A stretch of DNA of 64,000 nucleotides from Acanthamoeba sp. SK_2022b. Its lineage: Eukaryota > Discosea > Longamoebia > Acanthamoebidae. The stretch is from positions 1 through 64,000 of the forward strand of contig JANDJZ010000257.1 in NCBI GenBank assembly GCA_027943245.1, in the 5' to 3' direction. How positions within the stretch are numbered: the first letter of the stretch is position 1; each line of letters begins with the position of its first letter. The notes under the pieces were generated by a model. That model did no database searches, was not told the origin of the DNA, and worked only from the letters and a program-made list of their open reading frames with translations. Below, piece by piece: positions 46,139 to 57,416 of this stretch. The position numbers and the translations under genes were made by a program.

Positions 46139-47397
46139 ATGGAAACCACTGAGGCGAAAGACCTTAAGAGAAAAGAGTGCAATGATGGAGAAGTGGAAGA
46201 TGTTGGCCCCCCCAAGAAGGGAACCCATTTGACCCCCCCTGAGTCATCCCAACCTGACACATCCCAAGCAGGCACCCAACTGGACCTGTCCCAACCTGGA
46301 GCCCTCCCTGCCCTGTCTCAGCCAGCCATACTGGGCCCCCCCAACCCAGACCTGACAAAACCTAATCCCCTGGCAGCAGCCAGACTGCAAGCATCATTTA
46401 TAGAGCTACTCTGATGCACCACTGCTCAGGTGTCATCTCAGCCCAAGCCCTCCTGCCCCCTAGGGAACTGGCCTTATGGCTGTCCTGCCCAATCCACTGG
46501 TAACCACTCATCTTCATCTTCCTCTGGCCCAGCCCTGCCAAGCCCTGCCCCCCACCTGTCATATGATGACGTCCTCACCTGCACCATTGAGAAGCTGGTC
46601 CAAACCAAGGAGGATCAGAAGGCCATCATGTCAAAAATCACCAGCACTGAACTGTCCATTGTCCAATCTATTGCTGCCAAGGCCTGTGGAATCCAAGTTG
46701 ACAATACTGATGACCCTGAGCTCTTGGACGTTGTCATAGCCCAGAACGTGGTCACTGACTTTGGCGTCATCAGGTCCATGTTCTCCCTGATCCTGGGCTT
46801 CAACTCTGAAAACACTGTCCTCAACGAAAAGGACAAGGTGGTCATCATTGTGTTCAACTACCCCTCTGGTTTTGCCATGGCCCTTGAGCTTGTCAAGGCC
46901 AGCTTCCCAAGCTGGATAGTTCTTGACATCCCCATCCTGGAAGACACTGACTGCATGTGGAACTCCACCCACATGGCGTACATCCACTCACTGTCAATTG
47001 TCGAGGAGGACATCTATGTGGTCTCCCCCATGCTGGTCCACTGCATCACCAGCAAGGATAATAACATCATGGTTTCGTTCTTCTTGGAGAGACACCTTGA
47101 AGAGTTCCTAGAGGTCAGCAGCATTGTCAAGGATGGTATTCCAACTCCCATCACAAGGTCCTACATTGGAGTGACTGCCATCAAGCTCCAGCTCTGTGGC
47201 CTCCTGTACAAGGTCAAGTCCAGGCATGTCCAGAAGTGGCTGACAAAAGCCAATGTCCCCTTTAAAAAGGTAGAGCTCACCCAGAACCGCGTGAATGGAG
47301 GAGGCCTGGGCTTCACCTGGATCATGTTTGGCTCCCAAGAAGAAAAACTCGCAGCTATGACCACTGCCATTACTGTGGTAACCAAAAAGGGCATCAA
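46139..47397 (+). pseudogene. LINE ORF1-like protein remnant
   Basis: One frame from ATG 46139 interrupted only by TGA at 46412-46414. The N terminus is Pro/Ser/Gln-rich; the later part (DKVVIIVFNYPSGFAMALEL, RHVQKWLTKANVPFKKVELT) has the look of an RRM-like nucleic-acid-binding ORF1 protein. It runs without a break into endonuclease sequence, implying an internal deletion that fused the two. Confidence 0.65.
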
Positions 47398-47876
47398 GGT
47401 CCTCTCCCTCCCTGACCTCCTGTACAAAAATGTGATTGTCAACCTCCACCATAAAGGGGGAGGGAACACGTTCATCATTGGTGTTCATGGCCCTAATGGA
47501 CGTAAAAACAACAACTGGTTCTTTAAAGATGCCTTGTCCCCTAAAGTAGAAGAGCTATGCAAACGTGGCGAAATCATTATCATTGGAGATCTCAATGCAT
47601 ACACCAAGAAAATTGACTCAGCCAACCCTAATGCCAATGTGTACACTGGCCTCCACTTCCTCTCCAAGACGCACGCACTCTCCAATGCCTTCCAGTGCCT
47701 CCACCCACGGGCAGTGGAGTACTCTTGGAGCTGACCAACCCAGAGTGGAGGCCAGGTGTCCAGAATTGACACAGCTTGGACCTCCTCTGCCATCAAACCT
47801 GTCTCAGCCTTCCTCACTTCAGTAGGCGTTCCCACCGACCACAAACTCTTCACCATGCACTGGCAGTGGGGCAAAT
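47398..47876 (+). pseudogene. LINE apurinic-type endonuclease, N-terminally truncated
   Basis: Retains FIIGVHGPNG, the GDLNA motif (IIIIGDLNAYTKK), VEYSWS-stop-PTQSGGQVSRIDTAW and PTDHKLFTM, i.e. the C-terminal APE signatures (GDxN, SRID, S/TDH). The N-terminal catalytic Asn and Glu blocks are absent. TGA at 47732-47734 sits where related endonucleases usually have Arg (WSRP). Confidence 0.85.
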
Positions 47877-48041
47877 GAAAGTCTCTTCCCCCTCCCCCAC
47901 CCTCATGCCCCAAACTACAATGAGCACTCAACCCAGAACAAGCAGCTGACCTAAACGCAAAGCTTCAGTTAAACTTCATGCACTGGTCACAATTCCCCAG
48001 CGCAGCACACCACTCACCCTGACCACCACCCAAACAACCCC

Positions 48042-49766
48042 ATGTGCCGCTCAAAGCTACCTCTGGCAAGAAATGTATATAAAGCTGTAAAAATAGCCAA
48101 GTCAGTGGCCCAAGGCGAAATGCCCTCCTCCCCCCAGGTCTCATTCCTCTCTGCACATGGGGCTAATGCATGTTCAGCCCACTCCCTCACCTGTAAACTA
48201 AAAAAGGACTTCCGCCTGGCAGTTCAGCTTGATGTAAACAACCACATCAAAAAGTTTGTTCTGGCCAACCAGCATGAGGCCCACCTTCGGTCCAAAAAGT
48301 TTTACAATAAAATCAAGTCATACCTTAAACCAAATATCTCCACCCTCCTGAGTAGCATAGAGCTTGTGGATGGCTCACACCTCACCTCCCCCAAAAAAGT
48401 CCTTCTTGCAACAAAGGAGTTCTGGGCTGCCATGTATGCAGCCCCTCCACCCCTCCTGTCTTCCCTTCCCTTGTGCTACTCCCACAGGTGACACCAGGTC
48501 AGCCCAGAGGACTGTGCATCCCTTACAGCTGACATCTCTCTTATGGAGCTTGACTCAACCATCACCTCCCTCAAACCAAACTCGGCCCCAGGTACAGATG
48601 GGATTCCCTATGAATTGTTCAAACATCTTGACAAGGAGAGTCGTTTAATCCTCAGAAACACCCTCAACGAGGCCATGACAGCTGTGGAGCTCCCCCCCTC
48701 CTGGCTGTTGGCCTCCGTCACCACAATCTTCAAAAAAGGTAGCCCTCACCTCCTACAAAACTACTGCCCATCACACTGTGCCAAACCACGTACAAGCTCC
48801 TCTTGCTCATCATCTATAACTGCCTCTATCAAATTGTTGAATGGCAACTCATCTTGTCGCCTGGCCAAGCAGCATTCTGGAAACACTTTTCCACCTACAA
48901 CCACATCTTCAACCTTAAGTGCCTTGTGGAAGAGGCCCATGCCAGAGACCTCCCCTTACATGCAGCCTTCCTCAATTTAGAAAAGGCATATGACTCGCTC
49001 CCCCATGAGGCCATCCCACTCACCCTGTCCTACTATGGGTTCAACAAGGCTTGTACCAACTTGGTCTCTAAGCTGTATGTGGGCACTGTCACCACAATCT
49101 CCACTAAATTTGGCCCTACCCCCCCGTTCCCGGTCAGAGGGGTCAAGCAAGGTGACCCCCTGTCACCCCTCATTTGGAACCTCTTTATCAACCCCCTCGT
49201 GGACATCCTGTTAGTGTCCAATGTGGGCTACACTCCAGCAGAAGGTGGCCCCATAGGTGGCCTGATCTTCGCTGATGACACCTCCCTGTTGTCATCGTCA
49301 GCTGCTGGCCTCGCTAAACTGTTTGAAGTAGTTACTGAGTTCTGCGACTTCCACGGTGTCAAAATCAACCCCACCAAGTCAGTTGCCACATGTATGAAAG
49401 GACCCCTTCCTCTCCTCCTCTGGTGAGGCACGCCCATATCTACTACCTCTGACTCTGACTGCACCGTCCAGTACCTGGGTGTGGATATAAGCTTCACCAA
49501 TAAAGTGATAAACTCATATGCCATCCCAAAACTGCTCTATGCCGCCAGTGTGTCCCCCATGCCAGTCGGAACCGCAAAGGCTGTGGACCGCCTCAACAGG
49601 CACGCCCTCATGCTGACCATGGGAATCTACCACTCTTACGACATAAGCGTTATGCACGGGGACGGTGGCGTAGGCCTTGGCCTAGACCGAAACGCCTACC
49701 TGCGCCGTATCCACCACTTTACACCTCCCACACCGCCAGCCCCTCCTCCAGTAACGCCTCAGTCTT
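48042..49766 (+). pseudogene. LINE reverse transcriptase remnant
   Basis: RT blocks in order: LKPNSAPGTDGIPYELFK, SWLLASVTTIFKKGSP, LNLEKAYDSLPHEAI (motif A), GVKQGDPLSPLIWNLFI (motif B), LIFADDTSLL (motif C) and DFHGVKINPTKS. In motif A the first catalytic Asp is Asn, so the enzyme would be dead even if read through. A one-base deletion near 48765-48775 shifts frame; TGA codons at 48489-48491 and 49424-49426 interrupt it. The C terminus (YAIPKLLYAASVSPMP) is typical of LINE RTs. Confidence 0.95.
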
Positions 49767-50082
49767 GAACTGAGCGCCTGGAAAGGGACTGTCCTCCGAC
49801 CCAAAAGGGTCGGCTCTCTTTTCCCCCATAGTTTTCCCTCACGAAGGGTTTTGCCGGGGTTTTTAACGAGGCCGATCCAACGACCGCCGACCTGCGCCGC
49901 ACCCGACCCTACCATAACCATCCCCTAGACACCCAACGACCAGGAAGCTGCCACACAGTTTCGCACGAGCAGGCTGTTCCATTTGCAATTCAGTGACAAT
50001 TTTTGTCCACGACTAGGCTCGAAAATAAACCCGTAACCTACCATTTGAGCCCCGCCACACTGCGTCGTGGTTGTTGTGTGAG
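49767..50082. other. LINE 3' tail and promoter of the FKBP gene
   Basis: The first 160 bases belong to the LINE tail. From about 49935 the sequence is host-like and leads to the FKBP start at 50083. No further gene seen. Confidence 0.45.
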
Positions 50083-51318
50083 ATGGAAGCGCAGTGGGCA
50101 ACATCAGATGGGAGTGTGAGCAAGAGGGTGGTGATGTCTGGCACTGGACCTCGAGACAGCACCCCTCCACAGGGCTCTACAGTCTACGGTGCGTTGCTGG
50201 TCCTTGCTGCCCTCGCCCAACTAGCTTGAGCTCAGCATCCTCGTTAGTTGATTTTGTGGGGCGGATTGCTGGAGATGGCGGCGAGGAGGGGACCGTATTT
50301 GATTCCACGCACGAGCGTGGCCACTTCTTCACCTTCACCCTCGGCCAAGGTAAGTCAAGTTTCAGCCTTCCCCCTCCACAGTGCTTCTACGCCGCTGCCT
50401 CACATCTGGAGCGCAGAGCAGACCATCCCCGGGCTGGAGCTAGCCGTCGCCCAGATGACTGAGGGAGAGACGGCCCTCATCACAGTCGCCCCGAGCCAAG
50501 TCGGTACACCACTCGCCGCTTCCGTTGCCGCCGTGCAGCACGGCCTGACCACCACCGCCACTCCGCCGTTGTCGGCCGCTGGGGTTTGGGGGGAGACCAG
50601 GCCTTTGGACCGATGGGCAACCAGCAGGGCTTCCACGGCTGCGGCCGACCCATCCCGCCCAACGCCACCCTCCAGTTCGAACTGCAGCTGCTCGACTGGG
50701 ACGAGAACCCCGTGCGGCCCCACTCCCACTCCCACTCCCCGTTCGCGGGCTTACGCTTGAGAGCTTCACGCTCAGGAGCGCACAAGGGGCTCGAGGCCTG
50801 TCCCTGAAGCGATCGAGCTGGCCGAGCGTCTGAAGACGGAGGGCAACGCTCTGTTCGCGAAGCAGGTACATACCTGCTGCTGTTGGCTCCGTGGTGTTGG
50901 CAGCTGAGGTGACACACGAGACCTCGTGTAGAACGAGACGGCGCGGGCGGCGTGCAAGTACAGGCGGGCCATCGCCTGTCTCGACGAAGCCGACGGCCTC
51001 TCCGAACCGAGCGACGCCTCTGAGCGCACAAAGCAGCGGGCCCTGGCGTCCGCGTGTCGCCTCAATCTCGCCGGTCCGTGTCCCCGACCCGTCGCACGCA
51101 TGTGTTTGTGTGCACGCGCGTGTTGCGTCGCTCACACCACTCCCCGGCCTGCGCGCAGCGTGTCAGCTGAAGCTGCTGCGCTACAGCGACGCGGCCGAGT
51201 CGTGCCGCCGAGTGCTGGCAGACGAGACCGACAACGTCAAGGCGCGCTTTCGGCTGGGCAAGGCGCTGGCCGGCAAGGGCGACCTCGACGAGGCCAAGAA
51301 GGAGCTCGAGAAGGTTCA

Positions 51319-51372
<54 letters not shown>

Positions 51373-51761
51373 CACACACATAATTGCACGCGTGTTGACG
51401 AACAGCGTCGCCACCAAATTGGTTTGCAGGCGCTCGCCCTGGAAGAGCTGGGTGAGATAAGGAGGGAGCTCAAGCTGGTCGAGCAGCGGTTGAGGGCGCA
51501 CGAGAAGAAGCAGCAGCAGTTCTACGGCAAGCTCTTCACCAAGCTCGGCGAGACCGACGCAGGGCTCTACACGCCCGAGGAGCTGGCCGCAGCCACCAAG
51601 CCTGTCCGCAAGAAGTGCAACCTGTGGTTCGTGTCCGTTCCCAATTATCTATTTAATTTAATTTTTTTAATTCATTTATTCATTTCACCGGTGGCGGCAG
51701 CGACGAGGAGGTGGAGGAGGTGCAGATGGCCCGGCATGTCATCAAGAAGCACAGCAAGTGA
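50083..51761 (+). CDS. FKBP-type prolyl isomerase with TPR domain
   Basis: About eight exons. ATG 50083 gives GSVSKRVVMSGTGPRDSTPP then QGSTVY, an FKBP start. Next VDFVGRIAGDGGEEGTVFDS then THERGHFFTFTLGQ, EQTIPGLELAVAQMTEGETA then LITVAPS, FGPMGNQQGFHGCG and RPIPPNATLQFELQLLDWDE. A donor after DENP (GTGCGG) and acceptor before GAGCGC join in phase to ERTRGSRPVPEAIELAERLK. TPR helices follow: TEGNALFAKQNETARAACKY, ACQLKLLRYSDAAESCRRVL, ARFRLGKALAGKGDLDEAKK and a basic C-terminal helix. It ends VIKKHSK, TGA. This is the FKBP4/5/8-like plan; the TPR usually binds the Hsp90 C terminus. One FK506-binding domain only. High confidence. Confidence 0.95.
51320..51380. repeat. (AC)n microsatellite
   Basis: Intronic tract beginning a few bases after the donor in the FKBP-TPR gene. 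Confidence 0.95.
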
Positions 51762-52113
51762 CGCGGTGAGAGGGTTGTGAGTGAGACCCCGCTCAAGATC
51801 GCCGCGGGCAAATGCGCATACCTTCGCTTAAAAGAGCACCCTCCTCGCTTGATTTTTTTTTTTCTTCAAATGACCGTCGTTGCCCGATTGGCCGACCAAT
51901 CCTTAATCCCAGCTTTTACCACAATTGCTTGGTCTGTGTGGTTGGGTATGCTCTTGGGCCAACGCGTGCCGGCTATCAACCATATCATGTCTTTCTACAC
52001 TCCGAGAGACACACTAGACAAAGGAGTACTGTGCGGCAAACCACAACGTTATTGTCCCCGCAAGGTGGTTTGGGACGACGACACATCACGTTCAACAACG
52101 TAGTTGGCCCACG
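51762..52113. other. Intergenic spacer, 352 bases
   Basis: Between the FKBP stop and the first novel-domain paralog. CCAAT-like sequences (CGACCAATCC) near 51893-51902. No gene recognised. Confidence 0.5.
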
Positions 52114-53428
52114 ATGGACGGACAGCAGTATCAGCTCGAGTACTGGCCCTACCCTTGCCAAAGCAACCCCTACCATACCCCCTGGTGGTCCGAGACGACA
52201 ACTACGGTCATGTCAACGATGAGCTCTCCCACAACGTTGCCGTCATTGCCTACCAACCCAACTCCGGCCAAGCGTAGAAGGGTGGAAGAAGGCGAAGATG
52301 ACTTTCACGATGCCACACAACGCTGGCATACGCTCGACAGCCTGGGTCGACAACAGTTGCACCACAGCCCGCAACAGCATATGCTGGAGCAGCTGAAGCA
52401 GATCGACTTTGGGGAAAGCTCTGAGGAACAGCTTGACCTGGAGAGCGTCTGGGAGGCACTAGAGCCTACTCTCCGGTCGCCCATGCTCGACAGTTCCAGC
52501 CCCACGAGTCTAGTCCACATCGGAGACTTCTCTGACTACCCCCATCTCAACTCGGCAACCAAGGACTTCAACTCTTCTTCCTCCTTCTACACATCTTCGC
52601 CTTACCCAGTATCTCCTGACCCCACATCTCAACAACTGGGGTCAACGTCGTCCACTGCGTCATCGCCATTGTCGACAACGCCGGCTTGGGTGTCGACAGA
52701 AGTACAAACGGCGCCGCTCTCTCCGCTGGCGCAGGCGGCGGCCACGGTGAGCTTGACCCACAAGCCGCGAGGTTCCCATGGGACCTGGAACCCTCTTGAT
52801 GAGGGACAACGTATCCGGTAAGAGGAACAACTATGCGATCACGACTTCATGAGTTGTTGTTGTTTTTTATCAAGTTGCCCATTAGCAGCATCTCTATTTG
52901 TGATGGAATGAACTAATGGCTGTGTGGTTGGGGACAGGGTGACCAAGGGCAGAGGCAAGCGACTGCGTCTGGAGGTCAAGTGCAGTCAGCGGTTCGATTG
53001 GCCGGACGTGCGGCTCGCCCTTTTGGACGTCACCGACGACTCCGCGCCACCGCGCGAGTGTACAGATTTCTTCGTGTGCAACGATCGAAGCACTCTTCAG
53101 GTACGACGACGTCCGCAACATGTTCCTCTTACACGGGACAATGGCTGACTTATTCTCCTTTGTGGCTGCGTGACATTACTAGGACGATGAAGGTGGCGGC
53201 TCGACGGCGGTCATCGAGTTTCACGTGTCCCGAGTGCGGGCGAGGCTGCAATTCCTGGTCACGCTTGAAGCAAGACGGAGGCTCGACGCAATCACTGGAA
53301 ACCAGGGGTGGACGTGGCAGGGCAAGACCGTGCGCTTCTTGACGCACAACAACGGCAAAGATCGTCCGCCGCGGGTCGGGAAGCGTAAACGCGGCGGTGA
53401 GCAAGCGAAACGTGCTTCGTCAGCTTGA
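52114..53428 (+). CDS. Novel-domain protein A (putative nuclear factor), paralog of 55359-56827
   Basis: Three exons: 52114-52817, 52938-53100, 53183-53428. The roughly 235-residue N terminus is Ser/Thr/Pro-rich and acidic with a basic cluster AKRRRVEEGE (possible nuclear localisation signal). The conserved C-terminal domain starts SLTHKPRGSHGTWNPLDEGQ then RIRVTKGRGKRLRLEVKC, FDWPDVRLALLDV, CTDFFVCNDRSTLQ, STAVIEFHVSRVRARLQFLV, GWTWQGKTVRFLTHNNGKDR and a basic tail PPRVGKRKRGG. I do not recognise the domain; strand-rich pattern, many Arg/Lys and a basic tail suggest a beta-sandwich nucleic-acid- or protein-binding fold. The second gene 2 kb downstream has the same layout, with both introns at the same positions (inside the codon before VTKG, and after the Gln of RSTLQ). 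Confidence 0.75.
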
Positions 53429-53637
53429 TTTTACCATTGGGCAGTCGTTTTAAGAAGAACAACTTCAAGAGATGGTGTTGTGTGGCATCTCGTTCGCACG
53501 AGTCGACGCAAAAAGGCCAGTTGTGACATTGATGACATTGTCATGTCCTGGGACCTGGGACACGTTCGGTGAAGAGTACCGCTAAGAAAATAAAAAGAAA
53601 CAGCTGCCTGGCAACCTAAAACTTCAGCACACACAAG

Positions 53638-54860
53638 ATGGAAGAGCAGGGAAGCAAGCTGAACAACGCCGCTATCCTGGCTGCTCTGCAGCAGGCGGTG
53701 GGGAAGGAGAAGCTCGAGCGTTACGTGGACGAGGCTGTGGTGGAGTATCTCGTGGCTGTCATCCGCGGCATCGTCGCCGAAGATGACGCAGATGCAACGC
53801 AAGGAGGCAGCAAGGACGCGGCAGGAGCGGCGGTTGAGGAGGCCACGATCCCCCTGCTCGCAGCCAACGGTCTCGCCCAAGATGAGGACCATGCCGCGGC
53901 CATCTGTCGCGACCTCTTAGCTGCCCTGCATCTCTCGCCTGCTCCTGCCAGCCGTGCTGCTGACGACCAGCTCAAGGTTCGTGCCCACCACAAACGAAAT
54001 TAAGTCGCTCCCGCGAATTATCTAGTTTCTTATTTGGTTATTAATATAATATTAATTATTACCCAAATAATGAACAAGTATTTTCCTCAATTATAGGTTT
54101 TGGAGCGACCAGTCCAGCTGCAGGCCTTAATCCCGGAGGAGCCCAAGGTGGCGTCGGCCCCGCGCGAAGAGGTGGTGCTGCCTCCGCCCAAGGGTACCTC
54201 TCCACCCGCCTCTTCAAGCCCAGCTACAACAACGAATTGGGTTTGGTTTGGTCTAACCGTCACACCCACACAGAGGAGGTCGACACCGTGGCAGAGTTTC
54301 TGAGAGGCACGCGAGATCCCGACCCAAAGGTACTTCAGCGTTGAGCCCGTGAGCGCCGTTTGTGTGTGGCCCTTAGAGGCTCACTTTCCCCATTCGCCGT
54401 TTGCGTTTGAGCAGACCCGCAAGCTCTACTTGCGCGAGCTGTGCCCGTGCCACGTCAAGCGTGACGTGGAAATCGTGTGGGATCGCATATTGGAGATGAC
54501 CTCCGTACGCGTGCCCCCCCCCCTCGTTTCTCTCTTTTTCGACAGACCGCAGTGGGAGGGCTGACGACCAATGGCCCAAGCAGGATCCCGACCCAGCGGT
54601 ACGCTACCAGGTGATGCACAACCTCTGCGACGGCTCGCCCGCCACGCGTGAGCTGGACGTCATTGCTGCACTCGGTACCCACCGCCCGCACCGCCCTCCT
54701 CTGCTCGCCAGGGCTTCGGCATCTCACCAACTTCACACTTGTTGTGTGTTTTTGGCTGCAAACAGAAAAGATGCACAACGACGAAGACAAGGTGATACGT
54801 CGCAAGGTCCACAACGTGCTCACTCACTACCGCAAGACCGGCAAGTGGAACATCCTATAA
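53638..54860 (+). CDS. HEAT-repeat protein with GCN20/ABCF3-like N-terminal segment
   Basis: About six exons. Start 53638: MEEQGSKLNNAAILAALQQA, then YVDEAVVEYLVAVIRGIVAE and AAICRDLLAALHLSP, a pattern that resembles the helical N-terminal domain of ABCF3/GCN20 proteins, though no ABC cassette follows. A linker with EEPKVASAPREEVVLPPPK leads to short HEAT-type helices: RKLYLRELCPCHVKRDVEIV then WDRILEM, DPDPAVRYQVMHNLCDGSP, EKMHNDEDKVIRRKVHNVLT and the end HYRKTGKWNIL, TAA (54858-54860). HEAT repeats bind partner proteins; role unknown. It sits between the two paralogous novel-domain genes, all on plus. Confidence 0.75.
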
Positions 54861-55358
54861 GGCCTGCGCCCGCCAGACACCCCTTTGTACAGTGAGAGCA
54901 TGTTGGACGCCATATCATTTTTTTCATCCCACTCAAGTGTAAAGTTTTAAGGAAGGAAAGGGGAGAGGGGGAAGAAGAAGCGAGAGCTGTTCTTGTCGGG
55001 CTTTCGTGTTTCACTCAACCCGACCGTGCTGGTCTCAGCGGAAGATCTCTGCAAACGGGCGCAGGCGAAACGGCAGCGCACAGCCGAGAGGCCAGGAGGT
55101 TGAGGACCTCGACGAAAGGGCACTGATGTTCTGTTCTCTGCTTACCTGTTATGGAAGCTAGCGCGAATTTTCGCGAGAATACGCCAAGTCCGGATTGGCG
55201 CCCGACATGATAACACCGCACGGTCGGGGCAAGTGATTTCTTTTCTGGCTTCTGTTCCTGGCACGGTCCTGCACGAACCGCGCGCCCGAGTGCGCTCGGG
55301 CCACCCCGTTGCCGGTCCTACTTAAGCATGCCTTTTTCTCCGCATTTGGCTCAAAAAT
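54861..55358. promoter_or_regulatory. Intergenic region upstream of paralog B
   Basis: About 500 bases, no gene found. Contains a GC-rich hairpin GCCCGAG-TGCG-CTCGGGC near 55284-55301, about 60 bases before the ATG at 55359, and GACATGATAACACC near 55203. It should hold the paralog B promoter. Confidence 0.4.
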
Positions 55359-56827
55359 ATGTGCGAGCTGCTGTCTCACGACCTGTCTTACACACTATCT
55401 AGTTACCTGTGCTGGGACGAAGACGGCCAGGACGAAGGACAGAGATCAACAGAACAACCGGCAAAGCGGCAGAAGATGAGCGACGAGCACGTCAGTCACA
55501 ACTTCGGCAACAGCGACGAGGACGACAGCAAACACGACGCCGAGCACCTACCACTCTATCATCTTGAGGAGGTCGAGGTGGTGGAGAGCGAGGGAGTGGT
55601 GCCCAGTGGTGGAAACACTGGCGATGATGACGTCAGCATGCCCCGACACGGCCAGCCCCAACCACACGTTGACGAGCTGGACCTCGAGCGGGAGCTCGAG
55701 ATGTTGCTTGACTCGCCCATGCCCTTCGACTCCTGCCACCACCACCACCACCAGGAGCTGGTGAGCCTGCCGCCGGTCCCGCACTTCGACGACGTGAGCT
55801 CAGCGCACTCTGAGTGCGGCGGCTCCTCTGCGACATCCGGGGCAGTGTTACCATCGACCGCTATCGACGACTTGATCAACAGCATCATCTTTGACCATCG
55901 ACCACCCTCACCCGTTCCCGGCGTCGTTACACCGGCGCGCCACCTCACTGCCCTTCCCAGGCTTCTCCCCGCGCCTGCCGTACCCCAATCCACGTCTGTC
56001 AATCCTGTGTTGCCACTGTCAACCTCGTCGCCCAGCCCGGTGGCCCTGCTGTCGCCTGCTGCAACGGTCACTCTCGCGCATAAGCCGCGAGGCTCCCACG
56101 GAGTGTGGCTGCCGCTCAATGACAGCCAACGCATCCGGTACGCGAAACGACCCCCCCCCCCAATTTGATCCGCTTCTTTTGGAGTTAGTTTATTGCGGCG
56201 GAGCAGAGGCGCCACCAATCGGCTAGGCGTGTTGTTCCCTGTTGTCGTGTGTTTTGTGAAGCGACACTGACACGGTCGATCTCGCGCGGGATTTGGGTCC
56301 TTATGTGTGTGCGCTGGTGTGCAGAGTGACAAAAGGCAAGGGGAAGCGGTTGCGGGTCGAGGTTCGATGCAACAATCGATTCACATGGCAAGAGATGCAG
56401 CTGGCCCTGGTCGAATGCGACCCCGCCCCTGCGTCCTCCGTCGCAGACACAACGTCCGGACAAGATTGCCCTGACTTCTTCGTCTGCACCGATCGGAGTA
56501 CAATCCAGGTAGCCCACCGGTTCCCACTCGGACTTTGTTTGTTTTCCATGGCCAAATACGGCCATAAATGCCGTTGGTTGTGTTGCTCACCAGTTGTTGT
56601 GCGCGATGGCTGCTTCTTATCAGGACGATGAAACGGGAGGCACTACGGCGGTCGTTGAAGTGCATGTGTCGCGCGTGCGAGCCAAGCTGCAGTTTCATAT
56701 CTCCATCCAGTCGGGTGTGGGCGGATGGACGTGGCGAGGGGAGACCGTGCCCTTCATCACACACAACAACGGCAAGGATCGGGTGCCGCGCAAGAAGCGA
56801 GTAGCCGCCACCGGTGTAACTCAGTAG
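55359..56827 (+). CDS. Novel-domain protein B (putative nuclear factor), paralog of 52114-53428
   Basis: Three exons: 55359 to about 56138, about 56325-56508 and about 56624-56827. The N terminus is acidic, with a basic patch PAKRQKMSDE and a run of His (CHHHHHQE). The conserved domain reads TLAHKPRGSHGVWLPLNDSQ, RIRVTKGKGKRLRVEVRC, FTWQEMQLALVEC, CPDFFVCTDRSTIQ, TTAVVEVHVSRVRAKLQFHI, GWTWRGETVPFITHNNGKDR and VPRKKRVAATGVTQ. By eye more than half of the domain residues match paralog A, while the N termini are unrelated beyond composition. The intron positions coincide with those of paralog A, so the pair arose by gene duplication, not retrocopying. Function unknown. Confidence 0.75.
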
Positions 56828-57416
56828 TGTAATAATCTTCTCTCTTCACGCGTCCGCTGTTTTGCTCTTCCCTCCTTCTCGCACGGAACCATCTCTGTTG
56901 ACTTTCTACTGCAGCAACAGTCAGTACAACTAGCCCTATGTCCATGGACCCTCTGCGCTCCGCTACCACCCGGGTCTTTCGGCAGGATGGCGAACAGGCA
57001 TCTCAAGCACTGGGGATAGCACGAAAACATTTGGGGCAAATTCCTCAATAAAATTAGCGACTCGTTCATTCACGTGCGAAATCTCGTAGAAAATGCACAC
57101 TTTATTTCACGCGAAATCCCGCTCGAATAGGTAGTCATGCAGGTACGTGCGACGCCCCCAAAGCAAACAACCCCACGCCGTTGCCGTCGGACGCTGATCG
57201 ATTTTTACTTGATTTTATATAGAGAAAAGGACCGACAAACGTGTGGCTGAGTGTCAAGAGAACGCTTGGCTTATAAGCGAGAGAGATAAACTTCGTGTCT
57301 GATTCGAGAGAGAAAGAGCTCCTTAAGGAGTGGGTGAGCCGATATCGGTTGTCTACTGAAGCCAGAAGAACATCGAATTGGAGACTCCCGCACCTGAAAC
57401 ACTGCAATTCGATTGA
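56828..57416. other. Intergenic region, 589 bases
   Basis: AATAAA at about 57047 is a candidate 3' signal for paralog B. The rest should contain the promoter of the kinase-LIM gene. Small frames on the minus strand show nothing recognisable. Confidence 0.45.

Larger units (their letters stand above)
46139..49925 (+). mobile_element. Dead non-LTR (LINE) retrotransposon
   Basis: Plus-strand element with ORF1-like, truncated endonuclease and reverse transcriptase parts in order, followed by a 3' tail containing the hairpin GACCCAAAAGGGTC (near 49798) and GGGTTTTGCCGGGGTTTTTA (near 49845). CpG-poor and codon-biased unlike its neighbours. Broken by four in-frame TGA codons, one frameshift, loss of the start of the endonuclease and a changed RT catalytic residue. 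The 5' limit is uncertain and target-site duplications were not identified. Confidence 0.93.
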